The notes beneath the pieces are model-generated. The model was not told the DNA's origin. It made no database searches and saw only the letters and a list, made by a program, of their open reading frames with translations. A program made the translations under genes and the position numbers. From Triplophysa rosa (lineage: Eukaryota > Chordata > Actinopteri > Cypriniformes > Nemacheilidae), in contig NC_079894.1 in NCBI RefSeq assembly GCF_024868665.1, positions 10,995,044-11,059,043 of the forward strand: a stretch of 64,000 nucleotides of DNA, written 5' to 3'. Below are positions 47,705 through 60,965 of the stretch, one piece after another. Each line of letters opens with the position of its first letter. The stretch's first letter is position 1.

Positions 47705-50700
47705 ATGTCGGACACGTCAGAAGTCTCTTTACCCGCGTTCAGGCGGTTGAGCTATGCAGTCGGACACTTTCTAAACGATCTATGCGCCTCTATGTGGTTC
47801 ACGTACCTGCTGGTGTTTTATCACTCGGTGCTGGGTTTTCAGAACACGTATGCCGGTGTGTTGTTGTTAGTAGGGCAGATCGCGGACGGAGTGAGTACGC
47901 CGCTTATTGGTTACGAGTCTGATAGGACACCGGGCTGTGGGTCCTATGGGAAGAGAAAGACATGGCATTTAGTGGGTGAGTGACCCCTAACGAATGAACG
48001 TTATCCCGTGCACGTAAAATAACTACAATTTTATCATTTTTCTCTTTTCGCCACCTAGGAACCGTCAGTGTCGCGCTATCCTTTCCCTTCATATTTAACC
48101 AGTGTCTGGGATGTGACACGACCACCCCTCAGTGGGTCAGTCTCACTTACTTCATCCCATTTATTGTGATATTCCAGTTTGGTTGGGCTGCCACCCAGAT
48201 CTCCCATTTGTCTCTTATTCCCGAGCTAGTGTCCTGTGAGCATGAGAAAGTTGAGCTCACTGCATACAGGTAAACGCATGCAGAACTGAACGCTCACGTC
48301 ACTTGATCAACCACGATTGTGATATGCAGGCACTTCTCTCAATTTATTTTTTAACGTGTTATGATGGTGTGTCTCAGGTACTCCTTCACGGTGATAGCCA
48401 ACATCACAGTGTATGCAGTAGCTTGGCTGATGTTTCATTTTCAGACACAGAAAGGAGATGACCCTGCCATTACAGACAGTCTTGGCCCTATTGACATCCC
48501 TGTTTTCAGAGTATGTGCAAAGGAGTCTGTTGAATATAAAGTTTTTTATGAAAAAGGATGAGCCATTTATTTAAATGATAACTCATCCAATTTTCTCAGT
48601 GCATTAATAATACTAAGCAATACATACAGTTTCTTGCATCTAACTGGTTCCAGTATAGCAGGTTGTGTGGTATAAGCCTGGTCGAACAAGTTATAAACAC
48701 GTATGTATTCCTTCACCCTCAGAATCTAGGGCTTATAGTGGTGGGCATCGGATCTCTCTTCTCGCTTCTGTTTCACCTGGGCACACAGGAGAAGAAATCA
48801 CGCCCCCTTCAGGAAGAGGCTGGGTCTAGTCCTGGGGAGCGCCAACCCCTTCTCAACAACACCACTGTGTCCCCACCTACCAACCTACTTCAGTGGAAGC
48901 AATGGCTTAGGCAGCCATCATTCTACCAGGTTCTACCATTCTACCAGCGGTTTTACTCATTGGGGGCTTAATTTGTATTACTTGTCTTTTTAAACACGTA
49001 TCCACAGTGGTTTGATGATGCAGAGGTCATTTTGTCTGTTTTACTTACATTTGGCTCACTGTTTTATAGGTGGCTCTGCTTTACATGTCCACCAGACTGA
49101 TTGTGAACTTATCACAAACATACATTTCCATGTATCTCACCAACACACTACTGCTGCCAAAGGTGAGACAAATGTAGTAATACACAATGTGAAACCACAA
49201 TAAAGATCAAAATAAAAAGGATAATCTGGTTAAACTCTGTAATTTGGTCTTTTTCAGAATTACATAGCCACGATTCCCTTGGTTATGTATGTGAGTGGCT
49301 TTGCTTCCTCATTTATCATGAAACCCCTCAGCAAGCTAATAGGGAAATGTGTGAGTATTTAAATTGTACGGTCTCATTCATTCAGCTCCATTTAAAGGGA
49401 AAGTTCAACCAAAAATAACGTATGACTTTCTTTTTGTCTGCAGAACACAAAAGAAGATATTTTAAATAATGTTGATAACTGAGCAACGGCGGTACCCATT
49501 GACTTGCATTTGGTTTTGTGTCCATACAAAAGAAGTGAAAGGGTACCGCCGTTGTTTGATTGTCAACATTTTTCAAAATATCTTCTGTGTTCTGCTGAAG
49601 AAAGTCAGACCGGTTTGCAATGACAAGAAAGTGAGTAAATAATAAAATAATTTGTATTTGTAAGTTAAATCCAAGTCTCTTTTGCCTGGTGTCACAGACA
49701 AGGCTTAAGCCTAGTCCCAGACTAAAATGAAAGTTTGAGTTGTCTTAACTGAAAATAACGTGCACTGACATACAGTACCTTAAAATATACCATTGCCATT
49801 GCTTTGTCTCAAGATGCACACCAGTAATGTTTTTTCTGAGGCATTTTTATAAAAGCGACTTAAATATCTTAATTCCACTAAGGCATAGTCCTGGTTTAAG
49901 CTAAGCCTTGTCTGTGAAACTGGGCCTACATGTATGTAACAATCAATAGATACCGGCCAAATTCACATTGGCTCCGAAAAGAAATTACATATAAAAAGTA
50001 TACATTCAATTTCGTTACGCAACAAAGTATCAGTCCCAGGGGCATATGCAAGGAATGCTAGACTTTTTCTGAGATTTCACTTTTCTGAGCTATTTACACT
50101 GAACAAAATTATAAACGCAACACTTTTGTTTTTGCCCCCATTTTTCTTGAGCTGAACTCAAAGATCTAAGACTTTTTCTATGTACACAAAAGGCCTATTT
50201 CTCTCAAATATTGTTCACAAATCTGTCTAAATCTGTGTTAGTGAGCACCTCTCCTTTGCTGAGATAATCCATCCACCTCACAGGTGTGCCATATCAAGAT
50301 GCTGATTAGACAGCATGATTATTGCACAGGTGTGCCTTAGGCTGGCCACAATAAAAGGCCACTCTAAAATGTGCAGTTTTACTGTATTGGGGGGTCCGGG
50401 GATCCGAAAACCAGTCAGTATCTGGTGTGACCACCATTTGCCTTACGCAGTGCAACACATCTCCTTCGCATAGAGTTGATCAGGTTGTTGATTGTGGAAT
50501 GTTGGTCCACTCCTCTTCAATGGCTGTGTGAAGTTGCTGGATATTGGCAGGAACTGGAACACGCTGTCGTATACGCCGATCCAGAGAATCCCAAACATGC
50601 TCAATAGGTGACATGTCCGGTGAGTATGCTGGCCATGCAAGAACTGGGATGTTTTCAGCTTCCAGGAATTGTGTACAGATCCTTGCAACATGGGGCCGTG

Positions 50701-53646
50701 CATTATCATGCTGCAACAATCGGTTTGCATAACCAAAGAATTTCTGCACAAACTGTCAGAAACCGTCTCAGGGAAGCTCATCTGCATGCTCGTCGACGTC
50801 CTCATCGGGGTCTCGACCTGACTGCAATTCGTCATCGTAACCGACTTGAGTGGGCAAATGCTCATATTCGATGGCGTCTGGCACTTTGGAGAGGTGTTCT
50901 CTTCACGGATGAATCCCGGGTTTTCACTGTACAGGGCAGATGGCAGACAGCGTGTATGCCGTCGTGTGGGTGAGCGGTTTGCTGATGTCAACGTTGTGGA
51001 TCGAGTGGCCCATGGTGGCGGTGGGGTTATGTATGGGCAGGCGTATGTTATGGACAACGAACACAGGTGCATTTTATTGATGGCATTTTGAATGCACAGA
51101 GATACCGTGACGAGATCCTGAGGCCCATTGTTGTGCCATTCATCCACGACCATCACCTCATGTTGCACTGCGTGAGGCAAATGGTGGTCACACCAGATAC
51201 TGACTGGTTTTCGGACCCCCCAATACAGTAAAACTGCACATTTTAGAGTGGCCTTTTATTGTGGCCAGCCTAAGGCACACCTGTGCAATAATCATGCTGT
51301 CTAATCAGCATCTTGATATGGCACACCTGTGAGGTGTATTGATTAACTCAGTAAAGGAGAGGTGCTCACTAACACAGATTTAGACAGATGTGTGAACAAT
51401 ATCTGAGAGAAATAGGCCTTTTGTGTACATAGAAAAAGTCTTAGATCTTTTGTTTTTGCCCCCATTTTTCATGAGCTAAACTCAAAGTGTTGCATTTATA
51501 ATTTTGTTCAGTGTATAATTGTTTTCAATTATTTTTTTAGTTGATGTATAAAGTTCACACAGGTGTCCTGATAGGTGAAGTTCTGTACCTTTACTACAGA
51601 CACGATCAACTAAAGTTGATCACCGCAAAACGTACCAAAAATACTTTTTGCTTCTTTTACAACCTTGTCTTGTGTTTCTTTGTTCTTTATTAATAGATGA
51701 CCTATTTTTTGGGACTGTTGCTGATTCTGGCATTTTCCTATTGGGTGCTGTTGGATACTCACATGGGTGACGGTGTGTACGGCGCAGCAGTTTTGCTAGG
51801 GATGGGATCTGCCACCATTCTAGTGATGTCACTTGCCATGACGGCTGAACTGATTGGAGATCAGACAGTAAGTGTTTCAGGAATTGTAAACATTGGGTAA
51901 TGGTTTAACTTAGTATATTAAGGACCTTCTACATACATAAATGCTGAGGTAGGCAGTGTGAACTACTTCACTGAAAGAAAATGAATCTGAAAAATGTCTG
52001 AATCTAAATAAAGAAGATGTTTGCAGAAGTGAAAAAAGGAAATGGTTCAAGCATACTAATTTGAGAATCGTGAAAATTGAGCAAATGAAGCCTGATCTGA
52101 CATCTTTACTCTTTGACAGCAAAGTGGGGCGTTTGTTTATGGAGCTATGAGTTTCACAGACAAAGTTGCGAATGGTTTAGGAGTAATGATCATCCAAGCG
52201 CTCCACCCCTGCCAGTAAGTGTATTCTTCCCTGTGCGCATGTAAAGCTGTTTTGATTTCTTTTATGTTTACGCTAATACGACCCTTTTGTGTGTGTGATT
52301 TCTCTTGTTCAGCACAATAGTCTGCTGTCCAGCATGTGTGTGGTATTACCACTACGTCATGGTTATCGTCACGGGTGGAGTGGCTGTTTTAGCAGCTCTT
52401 AGCCTCAGCACGATTCTCATCTGGCCTATCAAGATTATTCGACGTAAGACATTGAACTCTGCAGACATCTTTTCACTTTCATACACGCACATTGACGTAG
52501 TCTCCCACTGTAGCACATTTAATCGTGTTTATTGATTTATCTTACCTCTACAGCACATGCCTGACATGCTGTTTTGTATTTCAGTAACTAAGCGAGGTCA
52601 TATGAACGGTTCAGTAAACAGCAGTGACTTTAAGGGTGAGGGTCATGTGTCGTTGATGACAATCAGGAATCAGAACTAACTGATCCGAATCTACAAATTG
52701 GTGATTGGGATGGTTAATTAACTACTTGAGATTCACCCGAAAGTGATTTGATTTTCAGATAATTAAAGGTTGATTTTTTTTTTTCATGCATCCATGAGTT
52801 TTAGTGCTTGCAAGGCTCTGTTTGTCTGCACTATGCCTAATTCTCCAATATTCTGGTTAGGCTTTTTTTCCAGCCCAGGGTCCTTGATGTACAGGCTCAA
52901 TTCAAACATTGTTTTGTAGACCATTCCAGTCTTATGAGTGCCATCTGTTTTAACTTTTTATCAAGTTTAAAAAGCTTTGCAAGTCAATGGGAGAGTTTAA
53001 TATACATGTATTGAAAGTTGAGCTGCAAACATTGAGCTGACAGTGTTGACTTTATTGTAATTTTTGCATTCTGAATTGTATGGGGTTGGTTTGTGTACTG
53101 TATTGTTTATGTCCATCTTTTCATAAACCAAATTTGGTATTTTGCACAGATGACAAAAACATGCCGGGTGTCATCATGTCAGCTCCAAAACAGCAATTTA
53201 CACAAAGCTCAAAACCCAAGCGTACCTATAACTACCTTGCATGCAGTGGTGTTTCTAGTTTAGACATTTAGGCCCGGTTTCACAGACAAGGCTTAAGGCT
53301 ATTCCCAGACTAAAATGAATGTGTGACCTGTCTTAACTGAATATAACTTGCCCATAAATATCTTAAAATATATCATTGCGATTGTTTTGTCTCAAGATGC
53401 ACACCAGTAATGTATTCTTCTAAGGCATTTTTATAAAAGCGACATAAATATCTTAATTCAACTAAGGCATAGTTCTGGCTTAAAATAAGCCGTGTCTGTG
53501 AAACCGGGCCTTTATGTCTAAAATATGAGTAGCTTTCATTCATGTCTGTTAATTCTCTTGTTGTCGTAGATCTGCCTGAGGTGACCGGCCTTTTGGGGAG
53601 CGACAGAGAAGATTCAGAGAGTTCTGAACAGCCTTTAGTCAACTGA
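47705..53646 (+). CDS. mfsd12: mfsd12, lysosomal/melanosomal major facilitator protein
   Basis: MFSD12 is a multi-pass transporter of lysosomes and melanosomes, needed for cysteine import and linked to pigmentation. Eleven exons join in frame: 47705-47975, 48059-48269, 48378-48510, 48723-48929, 49070-49162, 49258-49350, 51697-51867, 52120-52214, 52313-52443, 52585-52635 and 53570-53646 (stop TGA). They give 510 residues with about twelve hydrophobic segments. Diagnostic stretches are [20 protein letters not shown], the MFS motif-A-like region [19 protein letters not shown] with [37 protein letters not shown] and [16 protein letters not shown]. The C-terminus is Ser/Glu-rich and cytosolic in topology. 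Start ATG 47705 (MSDTSE). No damage was seen. It is downstream of csnk1g2 on the same strand, with its own promoter. Confidence 0.94.
49391..49630. mobile_element. MITE, 'gttcacccaaaaatgaaaat'-related, in mfsd12 intron
   Basis: Starts 'tttaaagggaaagttcaacc' and contains 'agaacacaaaagaagatatt' and its inverted counterpart 'aaaatatcttctgtgttctg'. The right terminus is eroded. Confidence 0.7.
49686..49927. mobile_element. MITE, 'cacagacaaggcttaag' family, in mfsd12 intron
   Basis: Ends 'gtcacagacaaggcttaagc' and 'gcttaagccttgtctgtgaa'-type sequence pair as inverted repeats. Interior shared with 53274-53511 and 21230-21405. Confidence 0.8.
50095..51515. mobile_element. rearranged Tc1/mariner-like transposon in mfsd12 intron
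   Basis: Terminal inverted repeats start TACACTGAACAAAATTATAA and end with the inverse at 51515, with TA at both borders. Transposase sequence is scrambled. On the minus strand 50480-50749 encodes the C-terminal half ([25 protein letters not shown]: second Asp and Glu of the DDE triad). On the plus strand about 50706-51180 encodes the middle ([20 protein letters not shown], then LFTDESR, first Asp). The N-terminal DNA-binding part is gone. Thus the catalytic triad is split over two strands and no functional transposase can be made. The inverted block has also lengthened the terminal repeats to about 390 bp. Confidence 0.92.
53274..53511. mobile_element. MITE, 'cacagacaaggcttaag' family, best copy
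   Basis: Left 'cccggtttcacagacaaggc' and right 'gtgtctgtgaaaccgggcc' are strong inverted repeats. It lies in the last mfsd12 intron, ending about 60 bases before the last exon. Confidence 0.88.
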
Positions 53647-54904
53647 ACCTGAGTTAGACAGAACCGCTATAAGCCACAGAGATTCTTCAGTTTGGTTGTG
53701 AATGATCTTTTCACTCAGGCCAGTATTTGCTTGTGACATCTGTAAAACGGTCACGCATAAAAAAACCTCAAATCAAATCCAAAGGGAGTTCGAAGTTCAA
53801 TTTCCTCATCATCCTGCCATTTCTTCGTCACCCCTTAGTTACTGACCAGCAGTTTGCAGACACTTTATAAAGGCATTCATTTTATGATGCACTGTTATAT
53901 TTTTCATGTTTATCTTTTCAAAAACTATTTTATTTATGATTACAATGTCAAATAGACATATTTTTCCACAATTATTTAATTCAAATTACAAAAAGGGAGA
54001 TGCAGTAAGTTTCTGCTAAACTAAATGTTATCACAGAAGTATAGTTCAGCAAAACGCACAAGTTCTGATGGTTGGTTTTTTTGACGTTATAATTAAAAGG
54101 AATCAATTGAATACCTGCTCTTTTTGTAAGGGCATTCGGAAAAAGGGAAGAGTAATCAGGGACATAAAGCCATGTTTAGCCATTTCTGAGCATAATCCTT
54201 GCGCTTGTAGGTTATTGCTGTGAAAGGGACCAGTGAATAAGCAATTGTGCAATTTCCTTGCAACCACTAACCATGGTTTGCATTCAAAAGCATTTGGCAA
54301 TGCATTAATTATGTTGGACATGCTTTCTGTTCATATACTTACTGAACAGAATCAATGTTCTTTATGAACAGTATTTTGAGTTGGCACATTGTAACCTGAT
54401 ATTTATAACTTGTATAACTCATTAACTTGTTATAACCCATTGGCAGGAATGCGCTGTCACTGTGAGTTGTTGAACATCTGGTCATCTGATCTTGTGTGAT
54501 GCTCGTGACTCAATGCCGTTAAATTTTGAAGCTGTAAGCTTTCACACGTGTAACTGATATGTAGTGAATTATAGTCCAAACATTCAATATAATCAGGACT
54601 TTTTAAGGGACAATTATTGTGTTTTTATAATTGTGCAAAAGAGATTTTATAAATAAATTTTTCTTAACGATGTCTTGTAAATATCTGCATATGATAAAAG
54701 GGTCTATGTAAATCTATATGAACAATTACATGATTTTACGAATGGATCTTGACGCACGTTTTTCTGTCCTTGATAAGAGGAAGCAGGTGCTGATAGAATA
54801 TGACAGGGCAACATGTGGGAGATTGTTGGAAATGTCCCTGCTTGTGACTGTCATGTGATAAAATCCCATTCTGTTATGGAAATACAGGAAATGGAAAAAC
54901 AGTA
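53647..54904. other. mfsd12 3'UTR and downstream sequence
   Basis: 3'UTR of mfsd12, probably ending after AATAAA at 54652-54657. No other feature recognised. Confidence 0.5.
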
Positions 54905-56205
54905 AAAGGTCTCTGGTGACTCCTAGTCCTGCTTGACCTTAGTGCTGCGTTCGATACGGAAGACCATAACATACTTTTAGATCGCTTACACAATTATACC
55001 GGTATCCAGGGACAGGCATTACAGTGGTCCAGATCTTATCAGACAGATATCAATATGTCCATTTAAATGGGGAATCATCAAATCTAACGCAAGTAAATTA
55101 TGGATTACCTCAGGGATCGGTTTTAGGACCCTTGCTATTCTCCATATACATAAAAACACTTGGAAACATTATTAGAAAACATGGAATTAGCTTCCACTAT
55201 TATGCAGATGATACTCAGCTATATATCTCATCAAGACCAGATGATTCCTTCCAGCTATCCAAATTGGCAGAGTGCATCGAAGATATAAAACATTGGATGA
55301 CTACTAATTTCCTTTTAAATTCTAATAAAACAGAAATATTACTTAACGGACCAGAGACACTTAAACAGAATATTTCGGGTTATAGCCTGCAAATTGAAGG
55401 CTGGACTGTTACTCCAACAAATACAGTTAAAGACCTAGGCGTTATATTAGACAGCAACCTGTCATTTGGAAATCACATCTCAAATGTGACACAAACAGCC
55501 TTCTTCCACTTTGGAAATGTTGCCAAATTACAAAATATTCTATGTGTTGCTGGTGCAGAGAAGCTTATTCATGCATTTGTGACCTCAAGACTTGACTACT
55601 GTAATGCACTACTTAGTGGTTGTCCTGCATCATCAATAAACAAACTACAGTTAGTTCAGAATGCAGCTGCCAGAGTTCTAACCAGGTCAAGGAAATACGA
55701 TCACATAACCCCAATGTTATCAACCCTTCACTGGTTACCCATTAAGTATGATATTGACTATACTATGTCATATATTCTGTCACATTACAACCCATCACGC
55801 TCTCTAAGATCTCAAAACTCTGGACTTTTGATAACACCTAGAATAACTAAATCTACCAAAGGGGGCGGAGCTTTCTCATACGTTGCACCTAAACTCTGGA
55901 ATAGCCTTCCCGATACTATTCGAGGGTCAGACACACTCTCCCAATTTAAATCTAGATTAAAGACACATCTTTTCAGCAAAGCATTCACTTAATGCATAAT
56001 ATGCTAAATAAACCACTGGGAAACTGCATTTATTAGATATTATTTACTAATGATCTTGATTGTTCTATAAACACCATGATCTGTGCTCTGTTTTACCTTT
56101 TTGTGTTTTTTTATTTTTCTTATTTTCTCCTGTAAAGCTGCTTTGGAACAATGCACATTGTGAAAAGCGCTGTATAAATAAAATTGAAAATGAATCGAAT
56201 TGAAC
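54905..56205 (+). mobile_element. 5'-truncated L2-like LINE with reverse transcriptase remnant
   Basis: The longest ORF (55024-55992) encodes the reverse transcriptase palm and downstream region of an L2/CR1-type non-LTR retrotransposon: LPQGSVLGPLLFSIY, the catalytic YADDTQLY, DLGVILDSNLSF and SRLDYCNALLSG. Upstream, '[12 protein letters not shown]' is in another frame, indicating a frameshift. It ends with 'aagctgctttggaacaatgc', 'gaaaagcgctgtataaataa' and a loose 'aattgaa' repeat. Endonuclease and 5' regions are missing, so this is a dead insertion, not a host gene. Confidence 0.9.
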
Positions 56206-56218
56206 CTTAGAAATGGAT

Positions 56219-56767
56219 TTAACACAAGAACCGCCAGAGTTCGCTGTATACCTAACACCGCCAGCGGGTAAAATTGACCCATGCACATGAATATTGTTTC
56301 GATATTGCTAAAAACCATATTATGTCACTGTTTTATGTGACTGTCATCACAAAGTAATGTCTAGAGACATGAAATGATAATTTTTTAGTCATTAGCTATG
56401 TTTTTGTGCTGTTGTTTTATGTTCAAAGCTAAAGTAAGAAAATCACTTTTCTCAGCGGTATATAGTTGATGCAACGACGAAGTTTCACCTAAATAACTAT
56501 TAATTTGTTTAGTTATATCATGTATAAGTTGGACAAGAGAACAAAACATGGTGTAATCATAAAAAATAAAGGCTTGAGGTAAATTGGACCCGACTGCTTT
56601 TAAAGGTATAAATGCACTGCTTTTAATCTGGTTTTATCTAAACATTTTTTAACAACAGGGGATTGTAACACAATTTTATTAAAAGTCAAGACTTGGATAT
56701 TTTGTTGAAAATGTACATTTGAAAAACATCCACGGGTAAATTTTCCCCCTGGAGGTCCTAGTGTTAA
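56219..56767. mobile_element. TTAA-bounded MITE (piggyBac-like ends)
   Basis: TTAACACAAGAACC on the left and GGTCCTAGTGTTAA on the right are near-perfect inverted repeats bounded by TTAA. Interior pairs include 'gcgggtaaaattgaccc' with 'acgggtaaattttccccctg'. No transposase frame. Confidence 0.8.
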
Positions 56768-59700
56768 GGATGTAAAGTTTAGGATTTAATCTAAACTTGT
56801 TTAGGGTTTAATCGTTAGTCTAGTTTTTGACCACAAGGTGGCAAAAAAGTCAAAGAGATTCTTACAAAGGCCCAAGTTTACAATGTTTAAAAATAGTTTC
56901 TATTGTGTGTTTGAGGTGAAGTTCAGTGCTTCTTATTTGATGTTGCACATAGGTACACATTATAGAAGATTAGTTTATTGTTATTGTCACACATTATTGC
57001 AACAATAGTTTTTTTCTTATTTAAAAAATGATGCACCTTCGTACGAACAGTTTTTTGTTCAGCAAAAGGTTTTTAACCTGCAGAAAGTATTGATTAAACC
57101 AGTTGCTTTATATTGAACCACTACAATTATATTGTTTCTCTACACACTTTTGTCATGTTAATTTATTTATCTAATGTATTGAATTGCTCTCACAGCAAAA
57201 GAATTTGTGCCTCTAATGCTTTAAACGAGTAATTGAACACCAAAGTGAACTCCACTCATGGAAAATGCTTTGAGATATTTGATTATGATAGCGTTCTTCA
57301 AATCCTTGTGTGAATGTTTGCAATTATGAAGGTTAATAAGAGTAAGACTTGGATATTTATCCAATTCATTCAATGGTTAACGTGAAACATTCCAGTAATA
57401 CCTCATCTCAGTTCTCTCTTGTCATGTACAACATCGTTTACTTAGTGCCCACAAGAAAATCCAACTAAAATATTTATTAATAACATCTTTGTTTTAAAGC
57501 TTTGAAAATAAATCGGAAACATATGTTCAGCTGTATCCTATTAAAGGGAAATTATCACTAATTGGAACCGCATTTATTGAAACCACTGTAAATTGTTAAA
57601 AACACTGTAAAAACCACTGATAGGGTACAGCACAATGGATTGTTAAGAAACACACAGTGGTAAGCAATGAAGATTTGTCAACTTTTTAACAATATTTGTG
57701 ATAAAGGTCTAGAGAAATTGTTACAATTTTGCTCTTTCAAGCAGTTTATAGATGAACTTTAACTTTTGGGAAGACTAAATTCTTGTCGTATGTAAAAATA
57801 TGAATTTTATTCTGTCGGAATCCAAGTGAAGTATACCAATACACATAAAATGTTCTTATAAAATGTATAATATTTATAATAAGCCATATTTCTGCATTGC
57901 AGTGGAACGCCTGCTGTGTAATTCAGACCAGAATCATGCCATAATCTGCTCCTCATTAGGACCAAATCTGTTTGCAATGAACACAGAATCTAAAAGCAAC
58001 CCATTCTTTTCATTTGCTTTATTTGTATATTACACTGCAGGTCAGCCAATGTATTTATAAAATGCTTTGTGAAATAACACTGGACCGGTCCCGGAAAATC
58101 AACACTCTCAAAAGTAAACTATTAAAAGTAAATCACTAACGGTGGGATTGATCACTATTTTCTACTATATAACCCAAACAAAATCTGGCAGTAAATGGTT
58201 ATTATATTTCATGTAAAGAGAGAGGTTTTATTCTTTACTGATTCAGCTGCTTTTTTAGTTTCCAGGTTGTTTCATTTATTATTATGTGGGTAACTGCAGC
58301 AACATACAGTATGAGTTTATAGTTAAAGGGCCTGTGCGCTCTGAACATGCCAAAAATGATTTGTCTCTTAGTTTGTTCATTAATATTCCTAGTCCTATAA
58401 AATATTAAAGGCAAAGTATGTAATATAATGTTTTGACCTTTTGCCCTTATGAATGGAATAGGTGAATTTTCTCCCAATGACCATTGGGTGGTGCCAGCAT
58501 GGTTTTACACTTCATTTCAGCATAGCAATGTGTTTTCAAAGTGCAGATCTTTGTTAAGACAGACAGATCTAGTTGTAGAGTGCAATAAAAACATTTGTCG
58601 CAAAATGTCAAAACTGGCTTGATATTAGCCCATATGTACAGACTAGCCAAACCTAATTGGGTTTACATGCATGTAAAGTCCACAGAAATGTGGTTAGATC
58701 ATCTAATAAATATTTTGACCAACATCCCTTGGATAATAATGTTTTATTGATTATGCGTTCTGTTATTAGATTGAAATTTAACCCTGGGCACATTCTTACA
58801 GCTGACAAGAAAGAGCATGTTGTTCTCTCTCTCGTGGCCTTGTTGTAGATGGCAAGTAATGCCCTGTTGATTAAGGAGAGGGAAAATCCAGGAAGTAAAA
58901 CCTCAGAGAGACAATAACAATGGTGTGGTTTTTATTTGGGGGAATCCCACAGCCCAAAATCACATCCATATTGGCAGCGATCAAACATCTAGCAGGTCCT
59001 AAACATTTACTGCACACACTCATTAAAGATTATTAAAAACATCACAGAGAAAGCATTAGGCAGGTTTAAACTGTGAAAGACATTTAAAGACTTTGCAGTC
59101 TAATTGGAAACAATGGCAGAAAATAGAAACTGTTGGGCCGGTAAAATGCAGCTGTTAAAAGGATTGTACAAAAATAAAACATGATCTGTCTGGTGGTTTC
59201 AGTTAATATATGGCTGACCTCAAAATGTGAATAAAGAGGACAACAGAAAGCCTAATAACCAACTTAAAACATGTTAGTACTTATTTTTTATCTATTATTA
59301 TTATTTCCTTTTATTTCTAATCGATGTAATTTAGCTGCTTTGCAAAAACATAAATTGTGAAAAGCACTATATAAATAAAATTGAATTATTGTAGATGTTT
59401 CTTTTTTCAGTCATTTCATTTTCACATGTTGATTTAAGCAAGCCCAGTGAGTTGAAACAAGGGTGATAAAGGTGTTTGTCGATTTTTTATGCTGTTTTTT
59501 CACCCTATTTTGGTCAAATAAATTATTATTCATCCAAACTGTCAACACCATAAGCTGGTGATACAGAAAAGAAACCAGTAGATTTTCTATCCAGCTGTTT
59601 AAGGTTGATCAGGGTTATTAAAAAAAGCAGTCTGAATACAGAACCAATCCCAAAGAAAAACACAATTTTTTTTTACAAGTTCACATTTTGATGTCATACA

Positions 59701-60470
59701 GCAAAACAGCACTGCTTTGACTTAAAAGTCAACTGGACCTCTCTAAAAAAGTCACCTGTAATCAAGTCAGAGTGTCATCATTCTCCAAACTGGAAGTTAC
59801 AAAAAAGATTACAACTTTAAAAACAACCTCTGTGACTCATATTAACAGGGCGTTCTCATTAAACGCATTGAGCTAAATGCTTTAAAAAAAAATTGTGATA
59901 TGTTAAGGATTGGCAGTGACAGACCCCATAGCCAACACGCTGTCAATGCCAGATCAGTTATTATGAACAGAGGCAGCTCTCTCCTCGAGGTATCTCTGCA
60001 CACTGGACCTCAAACCACCAGGCCATGGGAAAAACATGAACTTGGAAGTGCTTTTCTAAGAATGATGTGTATTCATTCCCCTTGCTTTTACATGAATCAG
60101 GCCCCAAGGCCTGATTATTAATGACTAACGTGGTCATATTTCCAATGGCTGATTGTAGTGAATCTCTTTGGGCCATGTTGGTGCCATATGTTACCGACTG
60201 AAGCCATTGCACATTCATTGCTAAAATATGCTACAAACAAAAACATGGGGAAATGAATTGGAATTTATCCATCGATAGCTACACAAATGTATCACTAGAC
60301 ATGAAATAAGGCTTTTTAAAGCTTTGCATATCTAACGCAGTACAGTTTAAAGCAAAGAAGGTGTGGATTTGGACATTCACGCATATCCAGTGTGTGATGG
60401 TTAGAGGTTATACGCCTCTGCTGATGTGATTTATTATCAGTTCTGGTTGGAACTGAAGTGTTTTACTCGC
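56768..60470. other. gene-free interval
   Basis: No coding exon supported. A short LINE tail ('agctgctttgcaaaaacata', then 'gaaaagcactatataaataa') is at about 59330-59390. Two stretches (about 58640-59180 and 59900-60240) have balanced base composition and no repeat signature; see findings. Confidence 0.4.
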
Positions 60471-60485
60471 GGCTGAATAAACCAA

Positions 60486-60502
60486 TAGAGAGAGAGAGAG
60501 AA
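60486..60502. repeat. short (AG)n run
   Basis: A simple 'agagagagagagag' tract. Confidence 0.8.
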
Positions 60503-60965
60503 AAGGATGGAGGAATAGAGAGGATGAGAGATTAGGAGACCATGCTGCCACTGAATCAGTCACACTCACCACGTGTGTTGTGTTTAGACAGCTGCTGGTG
60601 AAATGACCTGTCTGTGGGTAAGAAACATGCTCTCCTCGTTGTAAATCATCTCTGTTATGGAGATGGGAAAGCTCAGAGCATTTCGAAAATAATAGTCATG
60701 TCATCCTACAACACGCTGACACACGAGCATGGCCAATAATGAACTTTTAAATGAAGTTCTAACCATATTTTTGGGAGGAGTCTGATCCTTTGGTCCTATC
60801 AGTCATCTCACGAACGTATATAAACAGTCGCCATACGTAATGCCAGTCACGATTTTAAAAGCGTTCTTTCTCCATCTCTCTTTTTTAGTTGACCTTATGT
60901 TGTATCAGTCCTTTCCTTTGTATCAAGCCCCAAGTAGATCCTTCAAGGACAGCACACCACACCGT

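Noticed and set aside
50443..51180. 245-residue minus-strand ORF in mfsd12 intron
   Set aside because: It is mostly an off-frame or antisense reading of Tc1 transposase sequence; the true C-terminal transposase frame is 50480-50749.
55024..55992. 322-residue ORF, the longest single-exon ORF in the window
   Set aside because: The YADD and LPQGSVLGPLLF motifs and LINE-type tail show it is a truncated L2-like reverse transcriptase, not a host gene.
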